Position numbers and translations under genes: made by a program
Source of the DNA: Alphaproteobacteria bacterium
GTDB taxonomy: Bacteria; Myxococcota_A; UBA796; GCA-2862545
Direction: 5' to 3'
Assembly: GCA_020632885.1 (NCBI GenBank)
Contig: JACKEQ010000003.1
Span: forward strand, 248,001 to 312,000
DNA: 64,000 bases
The notes under the pieces: generated by a model
Database searches by the model: none
What the model was told of the DNA's origin: nothing
Seen by the model: only the letters and a program-made list of their open reading frames with translations
Shown: piece by piece, positions 26,801 to 36,107 of the stretch
Position numbering within the stretch: position 1 is the first letter of the stretch
Layout of the letters: each line of letters opens with the position of its first letter

Positions 26801-28212
26801 TCCACGCTGTCGGACATCGGACCCGCAGCCTTGTCGGTACCGGCCACCATGCCGCCCGTGCTCCCACCCATGACGGGGTCTCCGCCAGGAGCGGTGGCCG
26901 TGGTCTCCGGCGTGGCGCCGAGCTTCGGGCTGCCGTCGAGGTGCACGTGGCCGTCGTTCTCGGTCTGCGTGTTCTGCGCGGAGTCCGGCGTGTTCTCGTC
27001 GCCGCCGCTCGCCCGGGAGTCGCCGTCCGGGCCGATGTCGCGCATGACCGAGTTGTACTCGTCCACCGCCAGGTGCCCGTTGGCCGCTGGACCCGTGAAG
27101 ATGCCGTCCTTCCGGCCCGTGCCCTCCTTGGACACGTTCACGGTCTGGTCGCCCTGCGACATGTCGAGAGACCGCCGGAAGCCCTGGTCGAGCCCCATGG
27201 CGACCTCGTGGCGGGCAGACGCCTCGGTGTCGGACTCCTCGCGGTCGATGTCGTCGGTCTCGCGGAGCATCGCGGGTGCGCTGGTGGCGGCCTGGACGGG
27301 CCCCTCGGCCCCCACGATCCCGCCGTCCACGGACGCTCCTGCGAGCGGCGCCATGCTCGATGCACCGAAGCCCGAGCCGAACCCGCCGAGCCCGAAGGAC
27401 GCACCGACGGACGCGTCGAGCCCGCTGGAGCCCAGCGCGGACGGCGCGATGGACGTGTCGACGTCGCTCGCCAGCTGCACGGTGCCCGCGGAGGGCCCGT
27501 CCACATCCAGGCCCGGGAGGCCCGCGAGGGACTCGTTGGCGTAGGCCTCGCGCTCCGCAGCCATGCTCGTGCTGGACACACCGCCCACGCCCGGCAGACG
27601 ACCGTCCTGTGCCTGGACGACGTGGGTGAGCTCGTGGGCGATCACGGCCTGACCGGACGAGGAACCGGGATCGTACGCACCCTCCGCGAAGTGAAGGTGG
27701 CTGCCCATGGCGACGGCCTCGGCACCGAGGGCGTCGGCGGCCTCAGCGGTGTCGGTGTGCACGCGGACTCCCGCGAAGGAGCGCCCGAACACGGCCTCCA
27801 TGCGCGTACGGACGCCGGTCGGCAGTTGCTGGCCACCCCCGCCGCGCAGGGCGTTCATGGCGTCGTGCTGGGTGAGGCGGTCGCCCTGGGCCTTGCGCGC
27901 GGCGTCCTGGACGGCCGCGTTCCCGGCGGCGAGGAGCCCCTGCCCCTCGTCGGACAGCGCGCCCATCCCCATGGAGGTGGCCGCGATCTCGCTCGCGATC
28001 ACGTCGCCGAGACCGCCGACGTCCGCCCCGCGGAGCGCAGCCTGGACGATCGTGTTCCCGAACGAGCTCTGGAGAGACTCCTGGACCAGGCCCTCGACGT
28101 CCGGAGCCCGCTCGAGGCCGACCCCCGTGCCTTGCGAGATCTCCGCTTCGACCGGCTTGATCCGCTTGCGGACGGGATTCTGCTGTTCGTGGGAGTCGAC
28201 AGAGCGAGACAT
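23836..28212 (-). CDS. Giant double DUF4157 (eCIS-core) protein, putative effector, copy 1
   Basis: A 1458-residue protein from ATG 28212. Residues about 130-230 hold a full DUF4157 domain (FAGVRVHTDTAEAADALGA, then IAHELTHVVQ with the zinc motif at 193-197). A second, shorter DUF4157-like unit lies at about 495-590 (IGARAFTQNTG, then GHEVAHAL at 553-557). Between them is a region (about 315-450) nearly identical to the upstream paralog. Residues about 680-900 are a Gly/Tyr/Asp-rich beta-repeat stretch; the last 150 are helical. DUF4157 marks effectors of extracellular contractile injection systems. No machine is encoded here, so delivery is inference. Confidence 0.8.
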   Translation of the reverse strand: MSRSVDSHEQQNPVRKRIKPVEAEISQGTGVGLERAPDVEGLVQESLQSSFGNTIVQAALRGADVGGLGDVIASEIAATSMGMGALSDEGQGLLAAGNAAVQDAARKAQGDRLTQHDAMNALRGGGGQQLPTGVRTRMEAVFGRSFAGVRVHTDTAEAADALGAEAVAMGSHLHFAEGAYDPGSSSGQAVIAHELTHVVQAQDGRLPGVGGVSSTSMAAEREAYANESLAGLPGLDVDGPSAGTVQLASDVDTSIAPSALGSSGLDASVGASFGLGGFGSGFGASSMAPLAGASVDGGIVGAEGPVQAATSAPAMLRETDDIDREESDTEASARHEVAMGLDQGFRRSLDMSQGDQTVNVSKEGTGRKDGIFTGPAANGHLAVDEYNSVMRDIGPDGDSRASGGDENTPDSAQNTQTENDGHVHLDGSPKLGATPETTATAPGGDPVMGGSTGGMVAGTDKAAGPMSDSVDGQQSDVPPGHSQQKGPMENDLLNTALAGAFGQDITKLSAGVDDAANKAIGARAFTQNTGMTFRSDIATDDLTDHAAMQTVGHEVAHALAGGGTSQSAVDQEGDAGEKTAADAGAKFADFVAGGMRGPAPRLTPAVGGKAKRHRETDEDSEDTSKEEPAEDRTENEVVHDEFRSVKVDDDRITASQTVHHDGMTDGAELELSGDGVTITSTQGVEGQGTATDGVTFNSDGVGYQTGTRDAAGNQTTNTFGYDANKGAYYQYNQENADKTGMTGGVQFDGETAGANYTYTGQNGSLGGELTYGPDGYTVGGNGSIKYGDTKVGGNIGWSNQRDTSLQTEGEHFTALGNVIDSIGPVGQASETDTFNWGVDVEGKVRGVGLGASVSGENADTSSFYSAVDNFPVPGLTGDMSDPANRAARDAYIKENPEEFDKWMGERREAVLGDADTLSEFDWQNLSAGEAVSFNESDKLGGEVSAGYAGIGVKIGGESQDVHEVTMAMREEGMLDIAVTAMDKGTATAGMSAFGAVEIDGSRTDGDISQVKFTIDTKTEAGQQQASLFNQYGVLPGALDSLPAEVRDQFEQGLAADETGMCLMDPPDMAAIAAQANDAFMKSNKEGDLPTPGSTTYENIETGEIEGGGANLKVAGLDLLQSNYETVMTENRYRNEAGLTETEHGFTHESDVQALDIPLVGWSIGEDKHVESFALANPEFNEDVALFAGISGDYKDAPEVKDGETAAMTVTMTDEQMAGMADYLKEIGGSEEALFNESAADYFFNGVEHHYGMPMARPGEDSYVGHDGEKYSYQGPGGDTGLPNMMDANARAYMTGLNGTQFDSQVLASMPEFQRERILEAQQNYGDDRSLSNLSALAFGDDSVYQAGREQLLNQMDETMKGVQSVDDFKALDPQMQSLYIQNSAIRLSYEEKNPMMAMSLAFELEDADQRNEVMRDVLAHLPEAGTQYMADLVEEARASNPELAELLEGVVQEGAIRK

Positions 28213-28290
28213 GGCACAACCCGAAGAGAGAGGAGTGCCGTGATCATACCCGACCCCGGCCCCCTCCCTCAACGGGTCCGATCGCGGAGG

Positions 28291-31200
28291 TCACGGCTTG
28301 CCGGCTGCCCTCCGCGCCGCGTCCATCTGCTCGCGGAACGTCACCCCGCGCTCCACCCAGGCGCGCGACTGCAGCCAGCCGCCCGTCGCGCCGTTGTTGC
28401 GCTCCGCCATGGCCTTCCACGTCTTCGGATCGACGTTCTGGGGCTGGATCAGACCGTCGAAGACCTGCGACTGATGCTGCATGCCCGCGGCGTCCTTCCG
28501 GTCGGCGGCCTGGGCGTAGAAGTTGGCCGTCCGGTTCTGCGCGGCGATGTAGCCCGCGTCCGCGAATCCCCCGGTGGGGCCGGCCTGGAGGCGACCGATG
28601 GTGTCCGACAGGGTCTCGTTGCGGCCCTGGGCCATCATCGCGTACTTCTCGAGGTTCGTGCGCACGCCGTCCTTGGCGGTGGCGGTCTCGCGCTTCAGGA
28701 GGCTCTCGATGGCCGCGGGGATGTGCTCCTTCGGGACGCCGGCCGCCGCGAGCGGGCCCTCCATCGCGGGCCCGAGTGTCTTCACGGACTCCGCGTCGAT
28801 CTGCTTCTCGTTCTGGTTGTCCTGGTAGGCCGCCCACCCGAGCTGGGCCGCCGTGGTGGCCAGCCCGATGGGCCCCGCCATGCCCTTGAGACCCTTCGCA
28901 GCACCCAGGATCGTGGAGGTGAGGCTGATGGCCGGCGCCACCGCCTTCCCGTACTCCCCGCTGTTCACCGCGGTGCCGATGTCCACGAGATCGAACACGG
29001 CACCGCCGACCTTGCCGAGGTTGCCGAGCGCCTGCCCGGTCAGCTTGGACAGCCCGAGCTTCTCGGCGCCCTCCCCTGCCGCCAGCAGGCCCTTCACGAC
29101 ATCCGTGCCGCCCTGGGCGAACACGAGCTTGTCGATGCCGCCCGCCAGCTTCAGGCCCGCGCCGAGCTTGCCGAGGGACCGGTCGACCGCGCCGTCCTTC
29201 GGCGCGAGGCCCGCCGTTGCGTTGCCGTCCTTCAGCAGCCCGTTCGTCGTCTTGGCCCCCCCGAGGAGGCCGGCCACCGGGCTCTTGTCGGGGGAGGACG
29301 TCAGGGCACCGTCCTTCAGCGCCTGCACCTGGTCCTTGCGGAACGCCTCCGCGCTGCCCGACACCACCCCGATCCGCTCGAGCATGGCGCGGTCGCCGGC
29401 GGGGAGGGTCTTCGGATCGACGCCCGCCAGCGCGTCCTTCGCGGTGCCTCCGTCCTTCTGGAGCGTGGTGGCGCCTGCCTCCAGCGCCTTCTTCGTGGCC
29501 GGGCTGTCCGACAGGCTGCCGAGGCCGCGCAGCATGTCCGCCTGCCCGGCGCTGTCGCCGAGCACGCCGCGGTCGGCGATGCCGGTGAGGGCGCCCTTCT
29601 GGATGGAGGCGCGCAGCTCGGCCTTCTGCTCCTTCGGGACCGCGCTGTTCGCCGCACCCAGCCACGAGCCCCGCCCGGAGCCCGTGTCCTGCAGCGCACC
29701 CGCGATGGCGAGGCGCCCGGACTCCGTCTGACCCAGCTTCGAGGCGGCGCTGGCGGTGTCGCCGGACATCCGACCCATCACACCCTGCTCGAGGTAGGCC
29801 TGGCCGTCCAGGGTGGACGCGAACGTGCGCGCGGCCGCGTCCTCCTTCTGGATCAGCCCGGAACGCCGATCCTGGAAGCCCTTCAGGCCCTCGTTCAGCT
29901 TGTCGGTGTCCGCGAACCCCGAGGCCTGGAGCACCCCGGCGGCACGGATGGTGGACGCGTACTTCTTCGTGTCCTCCTGGCGGGCCGTGTTCGCAGACTC
30001 GAAGTCCCGGCGCGTCGCGTCGAACGCACCCTTCACGGAGCCCACGAACGTGCTGTTGGCGACCGCCTCGCGGCTCATGTTGTCGTTGCGCCCCTGGGCC
30101 AGCGCCTCACGGTCTCGCTTCATGATCTCGGCCGCGGTCGCGCCGCCGAGCAGCCCGCCCTTCCCGTCCTTGATCGAGCCCGTGACACCTCGCGTGAAGC
30201 GCCCGTCCTGCACGAGGCCGGAGTCCAGGACGGCGCCCGCCACCGTCCCTGCGTGCTGCGGACCGAGTCCCTCGGTGAGCTGGGTGAGCTTGTCGACGGC
30301 CCGCCAGCACACCGCGCAGCGCCTCGCCACCCTCGCCCTTCAGGTACGCCGCGCGCTGGTCCGCGGGCATCTCCGCGATCGTCTTCGCCAGGGCGTCGGT
30401 GTTCTGGCCGACGGCCGCCAGGGAGGGCCGCTCGGCGGGCGTCGCGGTCGGCTGTTCCGCCTGCCCGGGCGTCAGGCCGCGGGTGGCGGCCTCGTCCTGA
30501 CCCGGGGTCGTGGTGTCGGGGCCCGCGTTCGTCTGACCCGGGGTCGCGGTGTCCGGGCCTGCGGATCCCGGGGTCACCACACCGGTCCCCGCGTCCGGGG
30601 CGGCTGTGGGAGCCACGACGGCGGGCGGGGTCACGGCCGCGGGTGGTGCGGTGGACGTCACGGGAGCGGGCGCCGCGGCCGGCGTCGCCGTCTCCGGTGC
30701 TGCCGCTGGAGTCGCGGTCTCCGTCGGTGCCGCGGTGGGGGTGGCGGTCGCCTGGACCGGCGCGGCCGGCGTCGCGGTCTCCTTGGGGGGCGGAGGCGGC
30801 GGCGTCTCGGGGTCCTCCTCACGGTGCTTGCGCGCCTTGCCCCCGGTCGCCGCAGACAGCCGCGGGACCGGGCCCTTCATCCCACCCTCCATGAACCTGG
30901 AGAAGGCCTCCCCTGCCCGCTCCGCGATGGCCTCGCCGCCGTCGCCGGGCTGATCGACCGCGTGCTGACCCGTGCCTCCGCCATGGACGGCATGGGCCAT
31001 CTCGTGCCCGAGGGTGCGCATCGCGTCCTTGTCGCCCGCATCGGACACGTCGACATCACCGCGGACGGCGATGTCCCGGCCCTGTGTGAAGGCCCGGGCA
31101 TTCAGGGCGCGGTTCCCAGGGTCGTCGGTGTGCACACCGACCGCCGAGAGGTCCTTGCCGAAGGACGCCTGGAGCGCCGCGTCGACGGCGGGGTTGCCGC

Positions 31201-32596
31201 TGATCGAGCGGTCCTGCTGCGGCTTCGACGCCGCGGTGTCGGCCTGTGGCGCGCCACCGGTGGAGTGCGCAGCGTCGGCCACCATCCCGCCGGTGTCGCC
31301 GCCCAGCACCGGATCGCCGCCAGGAGCCGTGGCGGTGGTCTCGGGGGTGGCGCCCAGCTTGGGGCTCCCGTCGAGGTGCACGTGGCCGTCGTTCTCGGTC
31401 TGCGTGTTCTGCGCGGAGTCCGTGAGGTTCGTGTCGGCCCCGCTGGACCGGGACTCACCGTCGGGACCGATGTCGCGCATGACCGCGTTGTACTCGTCCA
31501 CCGCGAGGTGGCCGTTGGCCGCGGGCCCGGTGAAGATCCCGTCCTTCCGCCCGGTCCCCTCCTTGGCGACGTTCACGGTCTGGTCGCCCTGCGACATGTC
31601 GATCGAGCGACGGAAGCCCTGATCGAGCCCCATCGCGACCTCGTGCCGCGCGGAGGCCTCGGTGTCCGACTCCTCCCGGTCCACGTCCTCCGACTCCCGC
31701 AGCATGGCGGGCGCGCTGGAGTCCGCACCCACCGGGCCCCCGGAGAAGCCCATGTCGGCCGCCGCACCCGCCAGAGGCGCGAGCCCCGAGGCCCCGAAGC
31801 CCGACGCGAAGCCCCCGATGCCCAGGGCCGCCCCCACCGGCGCACCGAAGGACACGTCGGGCAGGGAGGACGGTGCGATCGCGGTGTCCACACCGCTGGC
31901 GAGCTGCACGCCCGGCATCGCCAGGCTCTCGTTGGCGTAGGCCTCCCGCTCCGTCGCCATCCCCGTCGTGGAGACCCCGCCCACCCCGGGGAGCCGTCCC
32001 TCCTCGGCCTGGACCACGTGGGTGAGCTCGTGGGCGATGACCGCCCGACCCGCCGCGGATCCCGGCGCGTACGCACCCTCCGCGAAGTGCAGGTGGCTCC
32101 CCATGGCGACGGCCTCGGCACCGAGGGTCGCCGCCGCCTGGGCGGTGTCGGTGTGCACGCGGACCCCCGCGAACGACCGACCGAAGGCCTGCTCCATCTG
32201 CGCCCGCACCCCCGACGGGAGCTGCTGACCGCCACCTCCGCGGAGGGTCGCCAGCGCTTCGCCCGTCGACAGCGTCTCCGCCTGTGCCCGCTTCACGGCC
32301 TGGGCGAGCGCCGTGTTCCCCGTCGCCAGCAGCCCCGTCCCGTCCTCGGAGCTCGCGCCGAGGCCCGCCGATGCGGCCGCGATCTCCCCGGCCAGGACGG
32401 GACCGACGCCGTCGAGGTCCGCGCCGCTCAGGGCCGCCTGCACGAGCTGGTTGCCCCAGGTTGAGTGCAGGGCCTCGTGGACGAGGGCCTCTACGTCAGG
32501 CGCGTCGACGGCCTGCGCGGCCTCCACGGTGGGGCGTCGCTCGGACGCACGGGGGCCGGACGCACGGCGGGCGTACGCATCGCGGGAACCGGACAT
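28291..32596 (-). pseudogene. Giant double DUF4157 (eCIS-core) protein, copy 2, frameshifted
   Basis: Two overlapping frames together make one protein of about 1430 residues. The first, from ATG 32596 with GGAGG upstream, has DUF4157 (IAHELTHVVQ, motif at 189-193), the region shared with copy 1, a second DUF4157-like unit (LNARAFTQGRD, GHEMAHAV near 530) and a Pro/Thr/Ala-rich linker. It leaves frame near 30300. The second frame resumes at AVDKLTQLTEGLG and runs to 28291. It is helical and has a long hydrophobic stretch (VAPAISLTSTILGAAKGL). One surplus C in CCC (30300-30302) explains the break. It may be a sequencing error, programmed slippage or real decay. Confidence 0.75.
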
Positions 32597-32660
32597 GGTT
32601 CCTCCAGGGCAAGAGCAAGGACAAAGGACAAAACAAGGTATGCGACGAGCGTACTGGACC

Positions 32661-32676
32661 TGTGCGGCCCCGCACA
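32661..32676. terminator. Hairpin between rlmB and the DUF4157 gene
   Basis: A perfect 7-bp stem with a 2-base loop (TGTGCGG-CC-CCGCACA) follows the rlmB stop on the minus strand by about 25 bases and precedes the DUF4157 gene. The 40 bases after it (minus strand) are locally AT-richer (TACCTTGTTTTG), which suits a terminator followed by a separate promoter for the effector-like genes. Confidence 0.4.
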
Positions 32677-32700
32677 AGCCCCCCTGCCCTCACACCCTGC

Positions 32701-33402
32701 TCACAGCCCGCGTTCCTGGCGCCTCTTCTCGTACATGAGGACCGCCGCCGCCACCGACACGTTCAGGGACTCGAGGCCCCCCGCGAGCGGCACGCTCACC
32801 ACGCGATCGCAGCGCTCGCGGATCCCGTCCGGGAGGCCGCGCCCCTCGCCACCCATGACGAGGGCGAGAGGCCCGGTGAGGTCGACACGATCTGCGGGCT
32901 CGCCCCCCATGTCCGCGCCCACCACCGGGATCCCGGCCTTCTTCACGAGCTTGAGGGCTGCGTACAGGCTCTCGCGCACGATCGGGACCTCCTCGACGGC
33001 CCCCATCGACACCCGCTGCACAACGGGCGAGAGCCCCGCGCCGCGCTTGCTCGGGAGGACCAGGGCGTCCACCCCGAACCCCAGGGCGCTCCTCAGGATC
33101 GCGCCGAGGTTGTGCTCGTAGGTGAGCTCGTCCGCGAACAGCAGGAACGGCGATGGGTTCTCGAGCTGCTCGAGCAACGCGCCCATCTTCCAGGTGCGCA
33201 CGGGCTCGACGCGCGCGATCACCCCGTTGTGCACGCGTCCGTCGGCGCGACGGTCGAGGTCCTGGCGAGGCACCGCCTCCACCGGGATGCCCCGCTTGCC
33301 CGCGATGCCCACGATGGCCGCGAGCCTGCGCTCGTCGCCGGCACGCTCGTCGACCCAGACATGGTGCACGGCGCGCTTGCCACGCTGGAGGCACTCCAGC
33401 AC
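32701..33402 (-). CDS. rlmB: SpoU/TrmH-family 2'-O-ribose RNA methyltransferase (RlmB-like)
   Basis: An RNA ribose methyltransferase, probably acting on 23S rRNA. The three SPOUT motifs are present: HNLGAILRSALGFGV, LVMGGEGRGLP and SLNVSVAAAVLMYE. The N-terminal substrate-binding domain carries GRVHNGVIARV. The GTG at 33402 is the only usual start codon, but the conserved opening of the family (LEGRNPVLECL) extends upstream in frame. The open frame continues to a TAG near 33562 with no ATG, GTG or TTG. A CTG at 33531, overlapping the phoH stop, is the best longer candidate. It would add 43 Arg-rich residues. Confidence 0.85.
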   Translation of the reverse strand: MLECLQRGKRAVHHVWVDERAGDERRLAAIVGIAGKRGIPVEAVPRQDLDRRADGRVHNGVIARVEPVRTWKMGALLEQLENPSPFLLFADELTYEHNLGAILRSALGFGVDALVLPSKRGAGLSPVVQRVSMGAVEEVPIVRESLYAALKLVKKAGIPVVGADMGGEPADRVDLTGPLALVMGGEGRGLPDGIRERCDRVVSVPLAGGLESLNVSVAAAVLMYEKRRQERGL

Positions 33403-33527
33403 CGGATTGCGGCCCTCGAGCTGGGTGCCGTCGCTGGGCGGCCCCTCCCTGCCGGGCGGATCGGGACGGCGACCCTCCTGGCGCCGGCCCTCCTCGCGCG
33501 GACGGCCGGGCCTCTGCCGGCGCTGGC

Positions 33528-34859
33528 TCAGAGCAGCTCCGCGGCCAGCTCGGCCAGTTCGCTACGCTCGCCCTTCCGCAGGGTGACGTGACCCGCGACC
33601 TCGCAGCCCTTGAAGCGCTCGATGACGTAGGTGAGGCCGTTGGAGAGCGCGTCGACGTACGGGTTGTCGATCTGGTAGGGGTCGCCCGTCATCACCACCT
33701 TGGTGCCCTCACCGGCCCGCGTGAGCACGGTCTTCACCTCGTGGGGCGTGAGGTTCTGGGCCTCGTCCACGATGAGGAACTGCTTCGGGATGGAGCGGCC
33801 GCGGATGTACGTGAGGGGCTCGACCTCGATGATCTTCTGGTCGATGAGGTACTGGTGGGTGGGCACGGCGGCCCGCCCGCCGTTCCGGTCGGTGCGGCTG
33901 GACAGCAGCAGCTCGAGGTTGTCGAAGATGGGCTTCATCCAGGGGTTGAGCTTCTGCTCGAGGTCGCCGGGGAGGAAGCCGATGTCACGGCCCATCGGGA
34001 AGATCGGCCGGCTCACGAGGAGCTTGCGGTAGAGGTCGTCGTCCGCGACCTGCTTGAGACCCGCCGCGATCGCGAGCAGGGTCTTGCCGGTGCCGGCGAC
34101 ACCGTTGAGCGTGACGAGCTGCACGCTGTCGTCGAGCAGGAGCTCCAGCGCGAAGAGCTGCTCCTTGTTGCGCGCGAAGATGCCCCAGACGCCCTCTTTG
34201 TGGCGTCCGACGAGCCGCAGCTTGCCGCGGCGCGGGTCGATCCGGGCCATCGCGGTCTTGCCGTTGGTCTCCTCGGCCGCGAGCAGCACGAACTGGTGCG
34301 GGTACAGCCCCTCGAAGCCCGTGAGCGGGAGGGTGCCGTTCGCGTAGAGCTCGTCGATGGCGGTCGCGGGGATCTTCCGCTCCACCATGCCGGTGTACTG
34401 CTCGTCGATCTCGATGTGCGCGTTCTGGTAGTCCTCCGCCGGCACGCCGAGGGCGTCCGCCTTGAGGCGCATGTTCGTGTCGCGCGTGACCAGCGTGGCG
34501 CCCTTGGGACGGTCCGCGTACCGCATCGCCGTCGAGAGGATGCGGTTGTCCGCGGAGGAAGGACCCCAGCTGATGGTGTGGTCGGAGTCCTCGGAGGAGT
34601 AGTCCACCCGCAGCACACCCCCGCCGTCGAGCGTCACGCCCGCCTTGAGCGAGCCCTTGGCGCGGAGCTCGTCGAGGTAGCGCGAGACGGTGCGCGCGTT
34701 GCGGCCGGTCTCGTTGACGTCCTTCTTGAACCGGTCGATCTCCTCGATCACCGTCATCGGGATGATGACGTCGTGCTCACCGAAGACCCAGAGCGCCCGG
34801 GGGTCGTAGAGGAGGACGTTGGTGTCGAGCACGTAGGCTCGTTGCTCGCGGGGGGTCAT
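33528..34859 (-). CDS. PhoH-family PIN-ATPase protein
   Basis: A 443-residue protein with an N-terminal PIN RNase-like domain (about 5-140; acidic motif VLDTNVLLYDP) and a C-terminal PhoH ATPase. The ATPase has Walker A GVAGTGKT near residue 250 and Walker B FLIVDEAQNL near 360. PIN-PhoH proteins of this class are linked to RNA unwinding and cleavage. It sits between secF (the first four bases overlap) and rlmB, so the cluster mixes secretion and RNA genes. Confidence 0.9.
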   Translation of the reverse strand: MTPREQRAYVLDTNVLLYDPRALWVFGEHDVIIPMTVIEEIDRFKKDVNETGRNARTVSRYLDELRAKGSLKAGVTLDGGGVLRVDYSSEDSDHTISWGPSSADNRILSTAMRYADRPKGATLVTRDTNMRLKADALGVPAEDYQNAHIEIDEQYTGMVERKIPATAIDELYANGTLPLTGFEGLYPHQFVLLAAEETNGKTAMARIDPRRGKLRLVGRHKEGVWGIFARNKEQLFALELLLDDSVQLVTLNGVAGTGKTLLAIAAGLKQVADDDLYRKLLVSRPIFPMGRDIGFLPGDLEQKLNPWMKPIFDNLELLLSSRTDRNGGRAAVPTHQYLIDQKIIEVEPLTYIRGRSIPKQFLIVDEAQNLTPHEVKTVLTRAGEGTKVVMTGDPYQIDNPYVDALSNGLTYVIERFKGCEVAGHVTLRKGERSELAELAAELL

Positions 34860-36100
34860 GTCGCCTCCTCCTCGTCCTTCAAGCGGTCACGCCGGCGCTG
34901 CTCGGTGGCCGACACGGGGCCCTCGGACGCGCCGACATCGGGCACCGGGAGCGTGGGGAGCGCGATGAACCGCGCCAGGTAGGGCTTGATGTCCTCCATC
35001 ACGAGGATCATCGGGCTGGCCACGAAGATCGTGGAGTACGTGCCGAACACGATGCCGAGGAACATCGCGAAGGCGAAGTTCCGGATGACGGGACCGCCGA
35101 GCACGAGGAACGCCACGATGGCCATCATGGTGGTGAGGGACGTGGCGAGCGTGCGCGAGAGGGTCTCGTTGATGGAGACGTTGATGAGCCTCGTGAGCTC
35201 CTCGCGCCGGTAGCGGTCGCGGTTCTCGCGGATCCGGTCGTAGATGACGATGGTGTCGTTGAGCGAGTAGCCCACGATGGTGAGCAGCGCGCCGATCATG
35301 GGGAGGTTGAACTCGAGCTGCAGGAGCGTGAAGATCCCGATGGTCACGGACACGTCGTGGAAGAGCGCGATGATGGCGCCCGGCGCGAAGGCCACGTCGA
35401 AGCGGAAGGCGACGTAGAGGAGCACGAGGCCGAGGGTGGCCGCGACGCTCGTGACGCCCTGGCGCTTGAGCTCGGAGCCGACCTTGGGGCCGACCGCGTC
35501 GATGGAGAGCACCTCGAACTCGCGGTTGCCGAGGGCGCCCTGGAGGTTCTCGGTGATCTGCTGGGCGAGCCCGGGCAGCGTGATGACCACCTGGTTCTCC
35601 TCGCGGCCCGAGGAGACGGAGGCCACGTCGAGGTCCGCCAGCGCCTTCTTGACGTCCTGTGGCGTGAGCTGGGGCCCGTCGTACGTCACCGTGAGGCGGG
35701 CGCCGACCTCGGCGTTGAAGTCCGAGGCCTTGATCCAGGTCGGGCCGTAGACGGACTTCAGCTTGTCCTCGACCTTCTGGCGGATCTCGCGGGCGCCGAA
35801 CTCGGCGTCCTGGATGCGCACCGTGAACTCGGAGTCGTCGGTGACGCCCACCTGCTGGACGGCGTCCTTCGAGAGCCCGAGCTTGTCGAGGGCATCGCGG
35901 ACCTCGGTGATCGACACCTGATCCTTGAAGTCGATGTGGATCTCGGTGCCGCCGGTGAAGTCGATGCCGAAGTTCGGCCCCACACCGACGAACACGACCC
36001 AGCTCGCGATCACCATGAGCGTCGAGACGACGCCCGCGATGTACCGCATCCCGACGAAGTCGATGTCGAGCTTGGAGAGCTTGTCCTTCAGAAAGTCCAC
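34856..36100 (-). CDS. secF: Protein translocase subunit SecF
   Basis: A 414-residue SecF. TM1 is followed by the conserved GPNFGIDFTGGTEI, a periplasmic domain (about 45-190), then five C-terminal membrane segments. These include the motifs GYSLNDTIVIYDRIREN and NETLSRTLATSLTTMMAI. With SecD it uses the proton motive force to pull exported proteins out of SecYEG. The start lies seven bases after the secD stop. The C-terminal tail (about 380-414) is charged and cytoplasmic. Confidence 0.95.
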   Translation of the reverse strand: MDFLKDKLSKLDIDFVGMRYIAGVVSTLMVIASWVVFVGVGPNFGIDFTGGTEIHIDFKDQVSITEVRDALDKLGLSKDAVQQVGVTDDSEFTVRIQDAEFGAREIRQKVEDKLKSVYGPTWIKASDFNAEVGARLTVTYDGPQLTPQDVKKALADLDVASVSSGREENQVVITLPGLAQQITENLQGALGNREFEVLSIDAVGPKVGSELKRQGVTSVAATLGLVLLYVAFRFDVAFAPGAIIALFHDVSVTIGIFTLLQLEFNLPMIGALLTIVGYSLNDTIVIYDRIRENRDRYRREELTRLINVSINETLSRTLATSLTTMMAIVAFLVLGGPVIRNFAFAMFLGIVFGTYSTIFVASPMILVMEDIKPYLARFIALPTLPVPDVGASEGPVSATEQRRRDRLKDEEEAT

Positions 36101-36107
36101 GGCGGCC

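Noticed and set aside
23953..30894. Open frame of about 2300 codons on the plus strand opposite the DUF4157 genes
   Set aside because: It has no recognisable motif, has low-complexity composition, and the opposite strand encodes DUF4157 and other clear domains.
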